64,000 nucleotides of DNA from Streptomyces acidiscabies (GTDB taxonomy: Bacteria; Actinomycetota; Actinomycetes; Streptomycetales; Streptomycetaceae): the NCBI RefSeq assembly GCF_020010905.1, contig NZ_JAGJBY010000002.1, positions 1,612,001 to 1,676,000 of the forward strand. Reading direction: 5' to 3'. Below are positions 16,632 through 25,426 of the stretch, piece after piece. A program made the translations under genes and the position numbers. Below the pieces are notes generated by a model. The model was not told the DNA's origin. It made no database searches and saw only the letters and a program-made list of their open reading frames with translations. How positions within the stretch are numbered: position 1 is the first letter of the stretch; each line of letters begins with the position of its first letter.

Positions 16632-17690
16632 CTAGCCCCCCTTGGCGAACTCGATCAGCTTCTCGAAGTCGATCGACCCGGGATCGCCATGGGTGTTGTG
16701 ACAGAGCAGCCCGTCGGCGACGTACGTCCGCGTACTGGTCGACAGCGACGCGATGGGCTGCTCACCCACGTACTCGACACCGAGTACGGCCGTACCGTCG
16801 CCGCCCACGACGCTCCCCTCCCACCCGGCCTCGGCGCGCACCCGGAGGATGCGGTGGCGGAACGGGTCGAGTTCCTTGCTGGGGACCCACGAGAGGGCGC
16901 CGTTCTCGTGGACCAGCCAGGGATGGTCGTACGACGCGGTGATCTCGCCGTCGGCCGTGGTGATCCGGCAACTCCCCTTCACACCGGGCTCGTTGCGGGT
17001 GACCGTGCCTGTCCGGTAGCGGCGCTCGCTCCCGTCCTCGTCGAACGACACGATCCCGTCGCCCACTTGAAGGTCGCCGGCGCGCTGCCACGTGAGGTCG
17101 GCGCGCAGGACCGGGGTGTCGGGGTGCACGCAGTTCTCGGGTACGTGCATGTGGCCGCAGACACCCCGGAAGCCGTTCCAGCGGTCGTAACTCATGCGCT
17201 GGCCCGACCTGTTGCCGGCGGAGGCGGGGTACGAGGGCCACAGCGAGGGGCCCTTGAGGGGGACGCCGTGGTGGTTGTGCATCCAGGCGAGGAAGCGGGC
17301 GACCTCGCGCAACGCCCACTCCGGGGCCTGCGGCCAGTAGACGTGCGGGGTGTTGTTCGCCTTCCACTTGCTGTGGATGTCGGGGTCGCAGGTGCCGATC
17401 AGCTCCACCTGGCACACGTTCAGCGTGTTCGTCTGCACCCCGCCGGGGGAGTTGACCAGGGCGCGGGAGGAGACGTCGATCTGGAAGTGCTGGTACCAGC
17501 GGAGCTTCTGCGCGGCGAGGTCGGGGAGCGCGGTGAGGTTGGGGGCGGCGGCGCCCCCCTTGTAGTCGGGGAGGTTGCGGCCCTCCGTCGTATGGAGCAC
17601 GACGACGTTGACCTCCATCCGGTCGCCGCCGTACTTCGTCTGGTACCAGTGACCGCGGTCCGCGCCGGGGTAGTTCTGCGGACCTGACAT
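16632..17690 (-). CDS. Peptidoglycan amidase precursor containing a mini-intein
   Basis: N-acetylmuramoyl-L-alanine amidase-like protein of 352 residues before splicing and 206 after. The extein begins MSGPQNYPGADRGHWYQTKYG, carries the first zinc-ligand histidine in VVVLHTTEG (about residue 30), and the second cluster GHMHVPEN joined to THGDPGSIDFEKL only after removal of residues 187-332. No signal peptide is visible, so cytoplasmic release by lysis or a non-classical route must be assumed if it acts on cell wall. The ATG at 17688-17690 matches the conserved start; a TTG at 17699 lies closer to GGAGG (17704-17708). Confidence 0.85.
   Translation of the reverse strand: MSGPQNYPGADRGHWYQTKYGGDRMEVNVVVLHTTEGRNLPDYKGGAAAPNLTALPDLAAQKLRWYQHFQIDVSSRALVNSPGGVQTNTLNVCQVELIGTCDPDIHSKWKANNTPHVYWPQAPEWALREVARFLAWMHNHHGVPLKGPSLWPSYPASAGNRSGQRMSYDRWNGFRGVCGHMHVPENCVHPDTPVLRADLTWQRAGDLQVGDGIVSFDEDGSERRYRTGTVTRNEPGVKGSCRITTADGEITASYDHPWLVHENGALSWVPSKELDPFRHRILRVRAEAGWEGSVVGGDGTAVLGVEYVGEQPIASLSTSTRTYVADGLLCHNTHGDPGSIDFEKLIEFAKGG
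16695..17132 (-). other. Mini-intein in the amidase
   Basis: A 146-residue in-frame insertion with the hallmarks of a self-splicing intein. It starts with Cys1 (CVHPDTPVLRADL), with block A ending AGDLQVGDGIVSFDEDG; block B is ITASYDHPWLV, with Thr65 and His70; the C-terminus is TYVADGLLCHN followed by extein Thr. There is no LAGLIDADG endonuclease domain, so it is a mini-intein of class 1 type. It splits the amidase between GHMHVPEN and THGDPG, exactly at conserved metal-site residues. Splicing is inferred, not shown. Confidence 0.9.
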
Positions 17691-17825
17691 CGTGCTCAAA
17701 GTGCCTCCCGGGACCGTGTGTCCGAGCCTGGGTGATACCCGGAACGCGCCCTAAGAGTCCTTCTTTGTGCCGATTGTCGGTAATCGACAGAAACTGCCCC
17801 GGCGGGCCGCCGAAGTGACCGGCTC

Positions 17826-18425
17826 TCAGCTCTTCTTGATCGCCGAGATGTCGAAGGTGAGCTTGATCTTGTCGGACACCAGTACGCCGCCGGTCTCCAG
17901 CGCCGCGTTCCAGGTGATGCCCCACTCCGAGCGCAGCAGCTCCGCCCTGCCCTCGAACCCGACGCGCTCGTTGCCGAACGGGTCCTTCGCGGCGCCGTTG
18001 AACTCCAGGTCGATGGCGATCGGCTTCGTCGTGCCGAGGATCGTGAGATCGCCGGTGATGCGGTAGTCGTCCCCGCCGAGCGACTCCGCCTTCGTCGAGC
18101 GGAACGTCATCGTCGGGAACTCGTCCGTCTTGAAGAAGTCCGCGCTCTTCAGGTGCCCGTCGCGGTCCGCGGAACCGGTGTCGATGCTGCTCATCACGAT
18201 GTCGAGGGACGCCGTGGACGCGGACGGGTCCGAGCCGTCCAGGTGCAGCTCACCGCTGAACTCGTCGAACTTGCCCTTCACGTTCGTCACCATCGCGTGC
18301 CGCGCGGTGAAGCCGAGCGTCGAGTGGGCCGGGTCGACGGTGTAGTCGCCGGTGAGGGCGGCGAGGTCGGCGCTCACCGCCGGTGCCTCGGAGCTGTCGT
18401 CGCTCTTGCGGCCGAAGATCCCCAT
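17826..18425 (-). CDS. YceI-family lipocalin-like protein
   Basis: A protein of 199 residues with the YceI fold: GDYTVDPAHSTLGFTARHAM at about residue 30, then alternating beta-strands and GDLTILGTTKPI typical of the family, ending FDISAIKKS. YceI proteins form a beta-barrel that binds long polyisoprenoid or lipid molecules. There is no signal peptide, unlike the E. coli protein. Three Met codons are possible at the start (18437, 18428, 18425); the last is chosen since GGAGG at 18431-18435 lies 5 nt upstream. Confidence 0.92.
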   Translation of the reverse strand: MGIFGRKSDDSSEAPAVSADLAALTGDYTVDPAHSTLGFTARHAMVTNVKGKFDEFSGELHLDGSDPSASTASLDIVMSSIDTGSADRDGHLKSADFFKTDEFPTMTFRSTKAESLGGDDYRITGDLTILGTTKPIAIDLEFNGAAKDPFGNERVGFEGRAELLRSEWGITWNAALETGGVLVSDKIKLTFDISAIKKS

Positions 18426-18700
18426 CATGTCCTCCATTCAACTTCCTTACCGTGCTGAGAAAGCTACTCTCCGTCGCCGAAGATCGCCTCCAGAGGGGCT
18501 ATAGGGTTGAACGTGTTCCCTTGGTATGTGATGTGAGTCTCGCGCCGTTCCTTGTAGGGCCCCCACAATGCGCGACCCCCTTGAGCAGTCGGAAGACGTG
18601 CACCCGCCTCGGCTTCTGTTCAGGGGTACCAGGAAAACGGGCCGGAGACTGTACGGAGTCGACGTCTCGTAATCCTTGGACCGCTTCGTATGGTCGCTAC

Positions 18701-20284
18701 ATGACCGTTTTGGAAGAAGCGACGGACGGCCCCGCCGACGCGCGAGGCCGCGTGGCCGAGCTGCACGAGATCCGTTCGAGCGCGATCGCCGGTCCGAGCG
18801 AGAAGGCGACCGAGGCGCAGCACGCCAAGGGCAAGCTGACCGCCCGCGAGCGCATCGAGCTGCTCCTCGACCCCGGTTCCTTCCAGGAGGTCGAGCAGCT
18901 CCGCCGCCACCGCGCGGTCGGCTTCGGCCTGGAGGCCAAGAAGCCCTACACCGATGGCGTCATCACCGGTTGGGGCACTGTCGAGGGCCGTACGGTCTTC
19001 GTGTACGCCCACGACTTCCGCATCTTCGGCGGCGCGCTGGGCGAGGCCCACGCCACGAAGATCCACAAGATCATGGACATGGCCATCGCGGCCGGCGCGC
19101 CCCTCGTCTCCCTGAACGACGGCGCCGGCGCCCGCATCCAGGAGGGCGTCTCCGCCCTCGCCGGGTACGGCGGCATCTTCCAGCGCAACACCAAGGCGTC
19201 CGGCGTCATCCCGCAGATCAGCGTGATGCTCGGCCCCTGCGCGGGCGGCGCGGCCTACTCCCCGGCGCTCACCGACTTCGTCTTCATGGTCCGCGAGACC
19301 TCGCAGATGTTCATCACCGGCCCCGACGTCGTCAAGGCGGTCACCGGCGAGGAGATCACCCAGAACGGCCTCGGCGGCGCCGACGTCCACGCGGAGACCT
19401 CCGGCGTCTGCCACTTCGCGTACGACGACGAGGAGACCTGCATCGCGGAGGTCCGCTACCTCCTGTCGCTGCTCCCGCAGAACAACCGCGAGAACCCGCC
19501 GCACACCGAGTCCACGGACCCGGCCGACCGCCGCAGCGACGTCCTCCTCGACCTCGTCCCCGCCGACGGCAACCGGCCGTACGACATGACCAAGGTCATC
19601 GAGGAGATCGTCGACGACGGCGACTACGTCGAGGTCCACGAGCGGTGGGCCCGCAACATCATCTGCGCCCTCGCCCGCCTCGGCGGCCAGGTCGTCGGCA
19701 TCGTCGCCAACCAGCCGCAGACCCTCGCCGGTGTCCTCGACATCGAGGCGTCCGAAAAAGCTGCGCGGTTCGTGCAGATGTGTGACGCTTTCAATATCCC
19801 GATCGTCACTCTCCTGGACGTCCCCGGGTTCCTTCCCGGCGTCGACCAGGAACACGGCGGCATCATCCGCCACGGCGCGAAGCTGCTGTACGCGTACTGC
19901 AACGCCACGGTCCCCCGGATCTCCCTCATCCTGCGCAAGGCGTACGGCGGTGCCTACATCGTCATGGACAGCCAGTCCATCGGCGCGGACCTGACGTACG
20001 CCTGGCCCACCAACGAGATCGCCGTCATGGGCGCGGAGGGTGCGGCCAACGTCATCTTCCGCCGTCAGATCGCCAGCGCCGAGGACCCCGAGGCGATGCG
20101 CGCTCGCATGGTCAAGGAGTACAAGGCCGAGCTGATGCACCCGTACTACGCGGCGGAGCGCGGCCTGGTCGACGACGTCATCGACCCCGCGGAAACTCGC
20201 GAGGTCCTGATCAAGTCGCTCCAGATGCTCCACTCCAAGCACGCCGACCTGCCGTCCCGCAAACACGGCAACCCCCCGCAGTAA
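18701..20284 (+). CDS. accB: Acyl-CoA carboxylase, carboxyltransferase beta subunit
   Basis: Beta subunit (527 residues) of a biotin-dependent acetyl/propionyl-CoA carboxylase: transfers CO2 from carboxybiotin to acyl-CoA for malonyl- and methylmalonyl-CoA supply. Two crotonase-fold halves are visible, with oxyanion-hole loops GPCAGGAAYSPAL (about residue 187) and RKAYGGAYIVMDS (about 415). The sequence LNDGAGARIQEGVSALAGYGG is diagnostic. The biotinylated alpha subunit is not in the window. ATG 18701 follows a candidate TATGGT at 18689-18694, so the transcript may be leaderless. The epsilon subunit gene follows after 35 nt. Confidence 0.95.
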   Translation: MTVLEEATDGPADARGRVAELHEIRSSAIAGPSEKATEAQHAKGKLTARERIELLLDPGSFQEVEQLRRHRAVGFGLEAKKPYTDGVITGWGTVEGRTVFVYAHDFRIFGGALGEAHATKIHKIMDMAIAAGAPLVSLNDGAGARIQEGVSALAGYGGIFQRNTKASGVIPQISVMLGPCAGGAAYSPALTDFVFMVRETSQMFITGPDVVKAVTGEEITQNGLGGADVHAETSGVCHFAYDDEETCIAEVRYLLSLLPQNNRENPPHTESTDPADRRSDVLLDLVPADGNRPYDMTKVIEEIVDDGDYVEVHERWARNIICALARLGGQVVGIVANQPQTLAGVLDIEASEKAARFVQMCDAFNIPIVTLLDVPGFLPGVDQEHGGIIRHGAKLLYAYCNATVPRISLILRKAYGGAYIVMDSQSIGADLTYAWPTNEIAVMGAEGAANVIFRRQIASAEDPEAMRARMVKEYKAELMHPYYAAERGLVDDVIDPAETREVLIKSLQMLHSKHADLPSRKHGNPPQ

Positions 20285-20319
20285 CCCTGCGGAAACCTCT
20301 CTCACGGAGACTCATTCTT

Positions 20320-20511
20320 ATGAACCCCCCAGACATCCGCGTCGAAAAGGGCAACGCCGAGCCGGAAGAGGTCGCGGCGATCACGGCGATCCTGCTGGCC
20401 CGCGCAGCCTCCCGCCCCACCGAGACCCCGTCCCACCGGGGCCGAGTGAGGGCAGGCTGGCGCCGCTTGGAGCGAGAGAACGGCTTCAGGGCACCGCACA
20501 GCTGGCGGTGA
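20320..20511 (+). CDS. accE: Acyl-CoA carboxylase epsilon subunit
   Basis: A 63-residue protein beginning MNPPDIRVEKGNAEPEEVAA, with the ITAILLAR helix and C-terminal RAGWRR and APHSW signature of the small epsilon subunit that activates actinobacterial acyl-CoA carboxylases. It is directly downstream of the beta subunit gene as in other Streptomyces; GGAG at 20307-20310 serves the ATG. Confidence 0.88.
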   Translation: MNPPDIRVEKGNAEPEEVAAITAILLARAASRPTETPSHRGRVRAGWRRLERENGFRAPHSWR

Positions 20512-20525
20512 GTTGAGCTTCGACG

Positions 20526-20555
20526 GCCTCGTCTTCCCTGTTGGGAGGACGGGGC
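20526..20555. terminator. Hairpin between accE and the NACHT gene
   Basis: A 13-bp stem (20526-20538 with 20543-20555, wobble pairs allowed) around a TGTT loop lies between the convergent accE and NACHT genes, overlapping neither start codon. Confidence 0.5.
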
Positions 20556-20557
20556 TG

Positions 20558-23500
20558 TCAGCGATATCTGACCTGGACACCGGGGATATCGGTGGGGCGA
20601 GGCGTCCATCGGTCGACGGTGACAACCAGGCGAGGTTGTCCGGGACTTCGGGCCAGAGTGTGCAGGGCGAGGGGTGTGTCGCCGGGTGTTCGGGAGGCGG
20701 TCAAGGAGAGCTGGCGTAGCTGAGGTAGCGCACCGATGAGTGAGAGATCGGTGGGCAGTCGGCAGTGGAAGAGCTGGAGTGTTGTGAGCGTCGGGCTCGT
20801 GGCGAGGGCAGGCAGCCAGTGTTCGAGGTCGAAGCGCTGTAGGTGCAGATGCGTCAGCTTGGACAAGTCTGCGAGGCTGTCCAACCCACGTGGGACACCC
20901 GCTCCTTCAAGCGAGAGATACTCCAACTGGCTCCGCTCGGTCAGGAGACCGAGGTGGGTGTCCCGATCGATTTTGCCGAGTCCCAGACGAAGCAGCCCCT
21001 CGGGTAGCGGAATGTCCTCCAGGGCAGGGAGTGAGTGCCATTCCTCCAGCTGAAGGATGGTCAGGCCGGTCAGTCCGCGCAGTGGTTCCACGTCGACCAG
21101 AGGTCTGTTGTTGCACCAGAGAAGCAGATGAGTGAGTTCCGTGCGGTCCCGAAGGGGAGAGAGGTCGTTGTCCCCCTTCAAGGAACTGATCCAGAGGCTT
21201 TTGAGCGTGGGAAGGCCCAGGGTGGCTTGCAGGCCCTCTGTGAAGTCGTACTGGATCCAGATGTGCTGGGCTTGCGGAAGCCGTGTCAACGTCGGCCACT
21301 GCGCCGGGTGCTGAAGTTTCAGCAGGCGTCTGTCCAGACGTAGCCGCGTGAGTACTTGATCCGCGTACTCGTCCGGGTCGAAGTACTCCCAGACATCGAC
21401 CAGATCTCCGTGGGCGTCAGTGTCGGCGTACCCCGCCAACTTCTCCAACGCCCCCGCGCCCCCCACCAACGCCGCAGCCCGAACCGTCTGCCGAGCAGCC
21501 GCCGACGTCAACCCCTCCAACGTCTCCGGCAAATGAGCCACCAACCCCACCCCCACCCCCGCCAACGACACCGCCTCCGACTCCCGCCGAGGCGGCAACA
21601 ACGCCCCCACCGCCGCATCCAGCCTCCCCGCCACCTCCTCCGGCACCGTACTCATCGTCTCCAGACAGGACGCCGCCAGCAGCCGAAGCCGCCGCCGATG
21701 CCGAGGCTCCAAGTCCGCGCGGTCGAGGATTCCGGCGATCAACTCCCGCCGCTGAGCCAGGTTTCCGTGCCCGGCCGCCATTACGATCGTCTCGCGCCAG
21801 AGGTCTAGATGCGCACGCCCCACCAAGTTGCCCATATTGTCCTCATCGGCCGCATCCTGAGCCGCCAGGTACTCCTGAAACGTCCGATGCAGGAAGTCCA
21901 CCCGCCCCTCGACAGGAGACCGCAACACCCCGGACCGCGCGACCAGTTGATCCAGCACGGCACCCCCCGACTCCCCGTCCAGATGCCGCATAGAGGCCAG
22001 CCGGGAGGACACGTACCGACCCGCCTGCTCCACCCCGATCTCCGTACGGTTGTTGTCGGACAGCCGCCAGGCCAGATTCCGCAGCACACACAGCTTGTCC
22101 GGCAACCCCAGCGGCGAGGCGAGAGCGCTCGGCACTCGCCGGTCCGCGTCCCGCCGCTGGACGAGCGTCTCCAGCGCGATGGCGTACAACTCCATCCGGT
22201 TACGGGGAAGTTGGTCCCCCTTGACCAGGTGCAGCGCACAGATCAGCGCGGCGAGCAAAGGGTTCGCGGCGAGAGACCGAAGATGCGGCCGGTCCCGCAG
22301 ACTTGCCAGCAACGCCCGTTCGTACGAAGCCAGTTCCTCCACCGGACACGGCAACTCGTCCCCCTGCTCCCGCACAGCCCGATGCCACTGCCGCACGAAC
22401 GCCGTGAGGTCGGCCGGCGCCATCCGGTCGAGCTGGAGGGAGACGAACCCCTCCGCGCGCAGCCAGTCCGTGCGGGCGGCGGACGGCCGTGACGTGACGA
22501 TGGCCCGCACGTCGGGATAGGCGAGCAGTAGCCCGCGCAGCCACTCGCGCACGGCCCGGCGTTCGTCGGCGAGGAGTTCGTCCACCCCGTCGACGAGGAG
22601 CAGCACCCGCCCGTCCCGCAGCGCACGGTCCACCCACCCCTTGGGAATGTGCCCGGTGAGGGGACCGGCGACCCCGTCCAGCAGCGCTTCGGGCACGGGC
22701 AACGGCCGGCCCGCGTAGCGGCGCAGCTTCACCAGGACAGGCACCAGCCCGTTCCAGCCGTCGAGGGAGCCGGTGAACCCGCCCCGCGCCGCCATCACCG
22801 CCAGCCACTGCATCAGCGTCGTCTTCCCGGACCCCGCCTCACCGCGCAGCAACACCCGGGAGGACCCGGCGAGGGCGGTCTCCACCCGCATTCCGGTGCT
22901 CTCGGACTCCTGCCAGTCCCGCAGCCCATACCGGGGGAGCGGCCGGGGCCGCGCGCCGTCGTCCCCGGAGGCGCGCAGGCTGACGTACGCCACCGAAAGC
23001 TTCGTACGCGGCGGCTGCCGCGAGGTCACCTGGAACAGCTCCACCTCGTCCAGCGACCGGCTCACCAGCCCCAGGTACTCCCGCAGGAACCCCGCGTCCG
23101 CGTCCGACCCCTCCGGCGCGTACAGCGACCGCACCGGCAACCGCTCCAGCACGCGCGCCAGTTCGGCCCCCAGCGACGTCGTACGGGAGAGGAGTTCACT
23201 CACCGCGCGCTCGGTGAACACCGGCAGCCGCCGCAGGATCCGTACGTAGCAGTCGCAGCACTCGGCGAACAGCGTGTCGTAGTAGCGCTCGGCGGCCTCG
23301 CCCAGTCCGGCCGGGCGCGGTACCGAACGCCGGATGCGGCGTTCCAGCTCCACCGGGTCCGCGTCGGACTCGAACACCGACGCGTCGGAGAGGTCGGCCC
23401 GGGTGAAGGCGTCCGTCACGGCCCCCACCGCAGCGAGGCGTTCGTTCTCCGCGAGCCCCGCGAACTCGTGGGCCAGCAACGGCTCCACGCGGGCCGCGAC

Positions 23501-23689
23501 CGCGTCCGCGATCTCCTCGAACTGCCGCTCCACACTCCGTGAGGCCCGCAGCCCGGACACCCGGAGCCGGATCAACTCGCCCATCCCGGCCCGGCGTTCC
23601 TGCTCGGAACGGCGCCCGCCGAGCCACAGCCGTACCGCGCTCGTCGCGACGGTCTGCCCGAGCCGCACGGCGGCCACTTCGACACTCAT
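20558..23689 (-). CDS. NACHT-domain NTPase with leucine-rich repeats
   Basis: A 1,043-residue STAND NTPase. Residues 1-230 form a helical N-terminal domain (starts MSVEVAAVRLGQTVATS) without a recognised enzymatic effector. The NACHT core follows: Walker A LRGEAGSGKTTLMQW (about residue 280), Walker B LLLVDGVDEL with the extra acidic residues typical of NACHT (about 370), IVTSRPS, and HLRSLAANPLL in the helical subdomain. Roughly residues 830-1020 are leucine-rich repeats (TLKSLWISSLKG, LTHLLLW, LEYLSLEG, LTHLHLQRF). Bacterial NACHT proteins are known anti-phage defence proteins; that role is inferred. It is separated from the conservon by a strong terminator, so it is likely its own unit. 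Confidence 0.9.
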   Translation of the reverse strand: MSVEVAAVRLGQTVATSAVRLWLGGRRSEQERRAGMGELIRLRVSGLRASRSVERQFEEIADAVAARVEPLLAHEFAGLAENERLAAVGAVTDAFTRADLSDASVFESDADPVELERRIRRSVPRPAGLGEAAERYYDTLFAECCDCYVRILRRLPVFTERAVSELLSRTTSLGAELARVLERLPVRSLYAPEGSDADAGFLREYLGLVSRSLDEVELFQVTSRQPPRTKLSVAYVSLRASGDDGARPRPLPRYGLRDWQESESTGMRVETALAGSSRVLLRGEAGSGKTTLMQWLAVMAARGGFTGSLDGWNGLVPVLVKLRRYAGRPLPVPEALLDGVAGPLTGHIPKGWVDRALRDGRVLLLVDGVDELLADERRAVREWLRGLLLAYPDVRAIVTSRPSAARTDWLRAEGFVSLQLDRMAPADLTAFVRQWHRAVREQGDELPCPVEELASYERALLASLRDRPHLRSLAANPLLAALICALHLVKGDQLPRNRMELYAIALETLVQRRDADRRVPSALASPLGLPDKLCVLRNLAWRLSDNNRTEIGVEQAGRYVSSRLASMRHLDGESGGAVLDQLVARSGVLRSPVEGRVDFLHRTFQEYLAAQDAADEDNMGNLVGRAHLDLWRETIVMAAGHGNLAQRRELIAGILDRADLEPRHRRRLRLLAASCLETMSTVPEEVAGRLDAAVGALLPPRRESEAVSLAGVGVGLVAHLPETLEGLTSAAARQTVRAAALVGGAGALEKLAGYADTDAHGDLVDVWEYFDPDEYADQVLTRLRLDRRLLKLQHPAQWPTLTRLPQAQHIWIQYDFTEGLQATLGLPTLKSLWISSLKGDNDLSPLRDRTELTHLLLWCNNRPLVDVEPLRGLTGLTILQLEEWHSLPALEDIPLPEGLLRLGLGKIDRDTHLGLLTERSQLEYLSLEGAGVPRGLDSLADLSKLTHLHLQRFDLEHWLPALATSPTLTTLQLFHCRLPTDLSLIGALPQLRQLSLTASRTPGDTPLALHTLARSPGQPRLVVTVDRWTPRPTDIPGVQVRYR

Positions 23690-23733
23690 CCCCGTACCCC
23701 CTCGGCCCGAGTGTGCCAGCGGGGCTACGACGA

Positions 23734-23767
23734 AGGGGCCCTTTTCGTCGGAACGGAAAGGGCCCCT
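23734..23767 (-). terminator. Terminator of the first conservon
   Basis: An 11-bp perfect stem (AGGGGCCCTTT at 23734-23744 paired with 23757-23767) lies 14 nt after the cvnD stop and 45 nt before the NACHT start codon. On the minus strand the descending arm runs into AAAAGGGCCCC-type sequence, enough to terminate the conservon transcript. Confidence 0.7.
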
Positions 23768-23781
23768 CGAAGCGTCGGCGC

Positions 23782-24363
23782 CTACCGCAGGCGGGCCATC
23801 AGAGCGTGCTCGACCAGCGTGATCAGCGCCGACTTCGCATCGGCCCGATGCCGAGCGTCGGTCGTGATGATCGGCGTGTCCGGCCCGATCTGGAGCGCCT
23901 CGCGCACCTCGTCGGGGGAGTACGGCTGGTTCCCGTCGAAGCCGTTGAGCGCGATCACGAACGGCAGGCCACTGTTCTCGAAGTAGTCCACCGCCGGGAA
24001 GCAGTCGGCGAGACGGCGCGTGTCGACGAGGACGATCGCGCCGATCGCCCCCCGCACCAGGTCGTCCCACATGAACCAGAACCGGTCCTGGCCGGGCGTA
24101 CCGAAGAGGTACAGGATCAGGTCCTGGTCCAGCGTGATACGACCGAAGTCCATGGCGACGGTCGTCGTCGTCTTGTCCCCCGTGTGGGTGAGGTCGTCGA
24201 TGCCCGCGGAAGCGGACGTCATCACGGCCTCGGTACGCAGCGGATTGATCTCCGAGACAGCACCAACGAACGTGGTCTTGCCCACGCCGAAGCCGCCCGC
24301 CACCACGATCTTCGCGGACGTGGTGGAGCGGGAAGGCCCTCCGCTAGAGCTTGCGAAGTCCAC
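23782..24363 (-). CDS. cvnD: Conservon GTPase CvnD (first copy)
   Basis: Small Ras-like GTPase of 193 residues, last gene of a four-gene conservon. P-loop is VVAGGFGVGKTTFVG (about residue 20), switch region TTTTVAMDFGRI, G3 FGTPGQDRFWFMWDD, and the ALNGFDG segment takes the NKxD place. In characterised conservons CvnD binds GTP at a membrane complex with CvnA-C, somewhat like a eukaryotic G-protein system. Its gene overlaps cvnC by 20 nt. The core is identical to the second copy except one residue (N/S in GFDGNQPYS). Confidence 0.95.
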   Translation of the reverse strand: MDFASSSGGPSRSTTSAKIVVAGGFGVGKTTFVGAVSEINPLRTEAVMTSASAGIDDLTHTGDKTTTTVAMDFGRITLDQDLILYLFGTPGQDRFWFMWDDLVRGAIGAIVLVDTRRLADCFPAVDYFENSGLPFVIALNGFDGNQPYSPDEVREALQIGPDTPIITTDARHRADAKSALITLVEHALMARLR

Positions 24364-24928
24364 TGAGCACCCTTTCGAGCAAAGTCACGTCTGGCTGGCC
24401 TCCGGCGTTCTCGTCGCCGCCGGGCTGATGAATGGCGACCAGGCCCGCCTCCGCCAAGTCGGCGACGAGAATCCTGGCCACGCCGAGAGGGATGGTCAGC
24501 AACGCCGAGATCTCGGCCACCGACTTGATCTCACGGCACAGGTTGCAGATCCGCTGATGCTCGGGCAGTTGCCCCTGCATCTGGTGCGGCTGTGCGGTGG
24601 TGTGCACCAGCGCCTCGATGGCGAGCTGGTAGCGCGGGCGCGTCCGGCCGCCGGTCATGGCGTACGGACGTACCAGGGGGTTGTGCGTGGAGCCGGCGGG
24701 CGACGGCTCGGGCGAGCGGCGCTGCGGCGGCTGCACCGGCTGGATGCGCGGCGCGGCCGGCGGCTGCTGGTCGTACGGGGACGGGCCGGGTCCCTGCGGG
24801 GCGTACGGCTGCCGTGGCTGGCTGGGTGCGGAGGGGAAGTTGTAGCGGTTCGGGTTCGGTGCGTTCTCGCCGTGGCCAGGGCCGTACGACCAATCGCCCG
24901 GATGGGAACCGCCTGGGGGTGTTGCCAC
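24344..24928 (-). CDS. cvnC: Conservon protein CvnC, DUF742 (first copy)
   Basis: A 194-residue DUF742 protein. The first 85 residues are a Pro/Gln-rich tail absent from the second copy (VATPPGGSHPGDWSYGPGHG onwards); the conserved domain follows: VRPYAMTGGRTRPRYQLAIEAL, HQRICNLCREIKSVAEISALL, LGVARILVADLAEAGLV, and the C-terminal LLERVLSGLRKL. The winged-helix-like core is thought to link CvnB and CvnD. GTG at 24926-24928 follows GGAGGAGAG. It lies 74 nt after cvnB. Confidence 0.92.
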   Translation of the reverse strand: MATPPGGSHPGDWSYGPGHGENAPNPNRYNFPSAPSQPRQPYAPQGPGPSPYDQQPPAAPRIQPVQPPQRRSPEPSPAGSTHNPLVRPYAMTGGRTRPRYQLAIEALVHTTAQPHQMQGQLPEHQRICNLCREIKSVAEISALLTIPLGVARILVADLAEAGLVAIHQPGGDENAGGQPDVTLLERVLSGLRKL

Positions 24929-25002
24929 TTTCTCTCCTCCTCCGACTGTGCCGCGTCCCGAAACCCTACGGCCTCGGGACGCCAAAACGCACCGTCCGTC
25001 TG

Positions 25003-25416
25003 CTAGTTGAGCAGGCTCCCCTGGAGCTCCGCACGAAGATCGGGCGTCAGGACCGAACCGGCACGGTCCACCAGAAGTGCCATCTCGTACCCGATGAGGC
25101 CGATGTCCGCCTCCGGGTGGGCGAGAACGGCGAGGGAGGAGCCGTCGGATACGGACATGATGAAGAGGAATCCCCGCTCCATCTCCACAACCGTCTGATT
25201 CACCGCGCCTCCCTCGAAGATCCGGGAGGCGCCTGCCGTCAGGGACGTCAGACCGGAGGCGACGGCCGCGAGCTGGTCGGCGCGGTCGCGGGGGAAGCCT
25301 TCGGACATCGCCAGAAGGAGTCCGTCGGCGGAGACCACCACGGTGTGGGACACCCCCGGGGTGTTGTCCACGAAGTTGGTGATCAACCAGTTCAGGTTCT
25401 GTGCCGCCTGGCTCAT
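25003..25416 (-). CDS. cvnB: Conservon roadblock/LC7 protein CvnB (first copy)
   Basis: Roadblock/LC7-domain protein of 137 residues (MSQAAQNLNWLITNFV, HTVVVSADGLLLAMSEGFPRD, GFLFIMSVSDGSSLAVLAHPEADIG). Roadblock proteins are dimeric regulators of small GTPases such as MglA; here the likely partner is CvnD. It starts 10 nt after the cvnA stop. The paralogue at 30143-30556 is about 95% identical in sequence. Confidence 0.95.
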   Translation of the reverse strand: MSQAAQNLNWLITNFVDNTPGVSHTVVVSADGLLLAMSEGFPRDRADQLAAVASGLTSLTAGASRIFEGGAVNQTVVEMERGFLFIMSVSDGSSLAVLAHPEADIGLIGYEMALLVDRAGSVLTPDLRAELQGSLLN

Positions 25417-25426
25417 CGGGCTCACA

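Noticed and set aside
16695..17132. Hedgehog/Hint autoprocessing domain instead of an intein
   Set aside because: The sequence continues in frame with conserved amidase residues after HN|T; autoprocessing domains end the protein, whereas here both exteins are needed for the active site.
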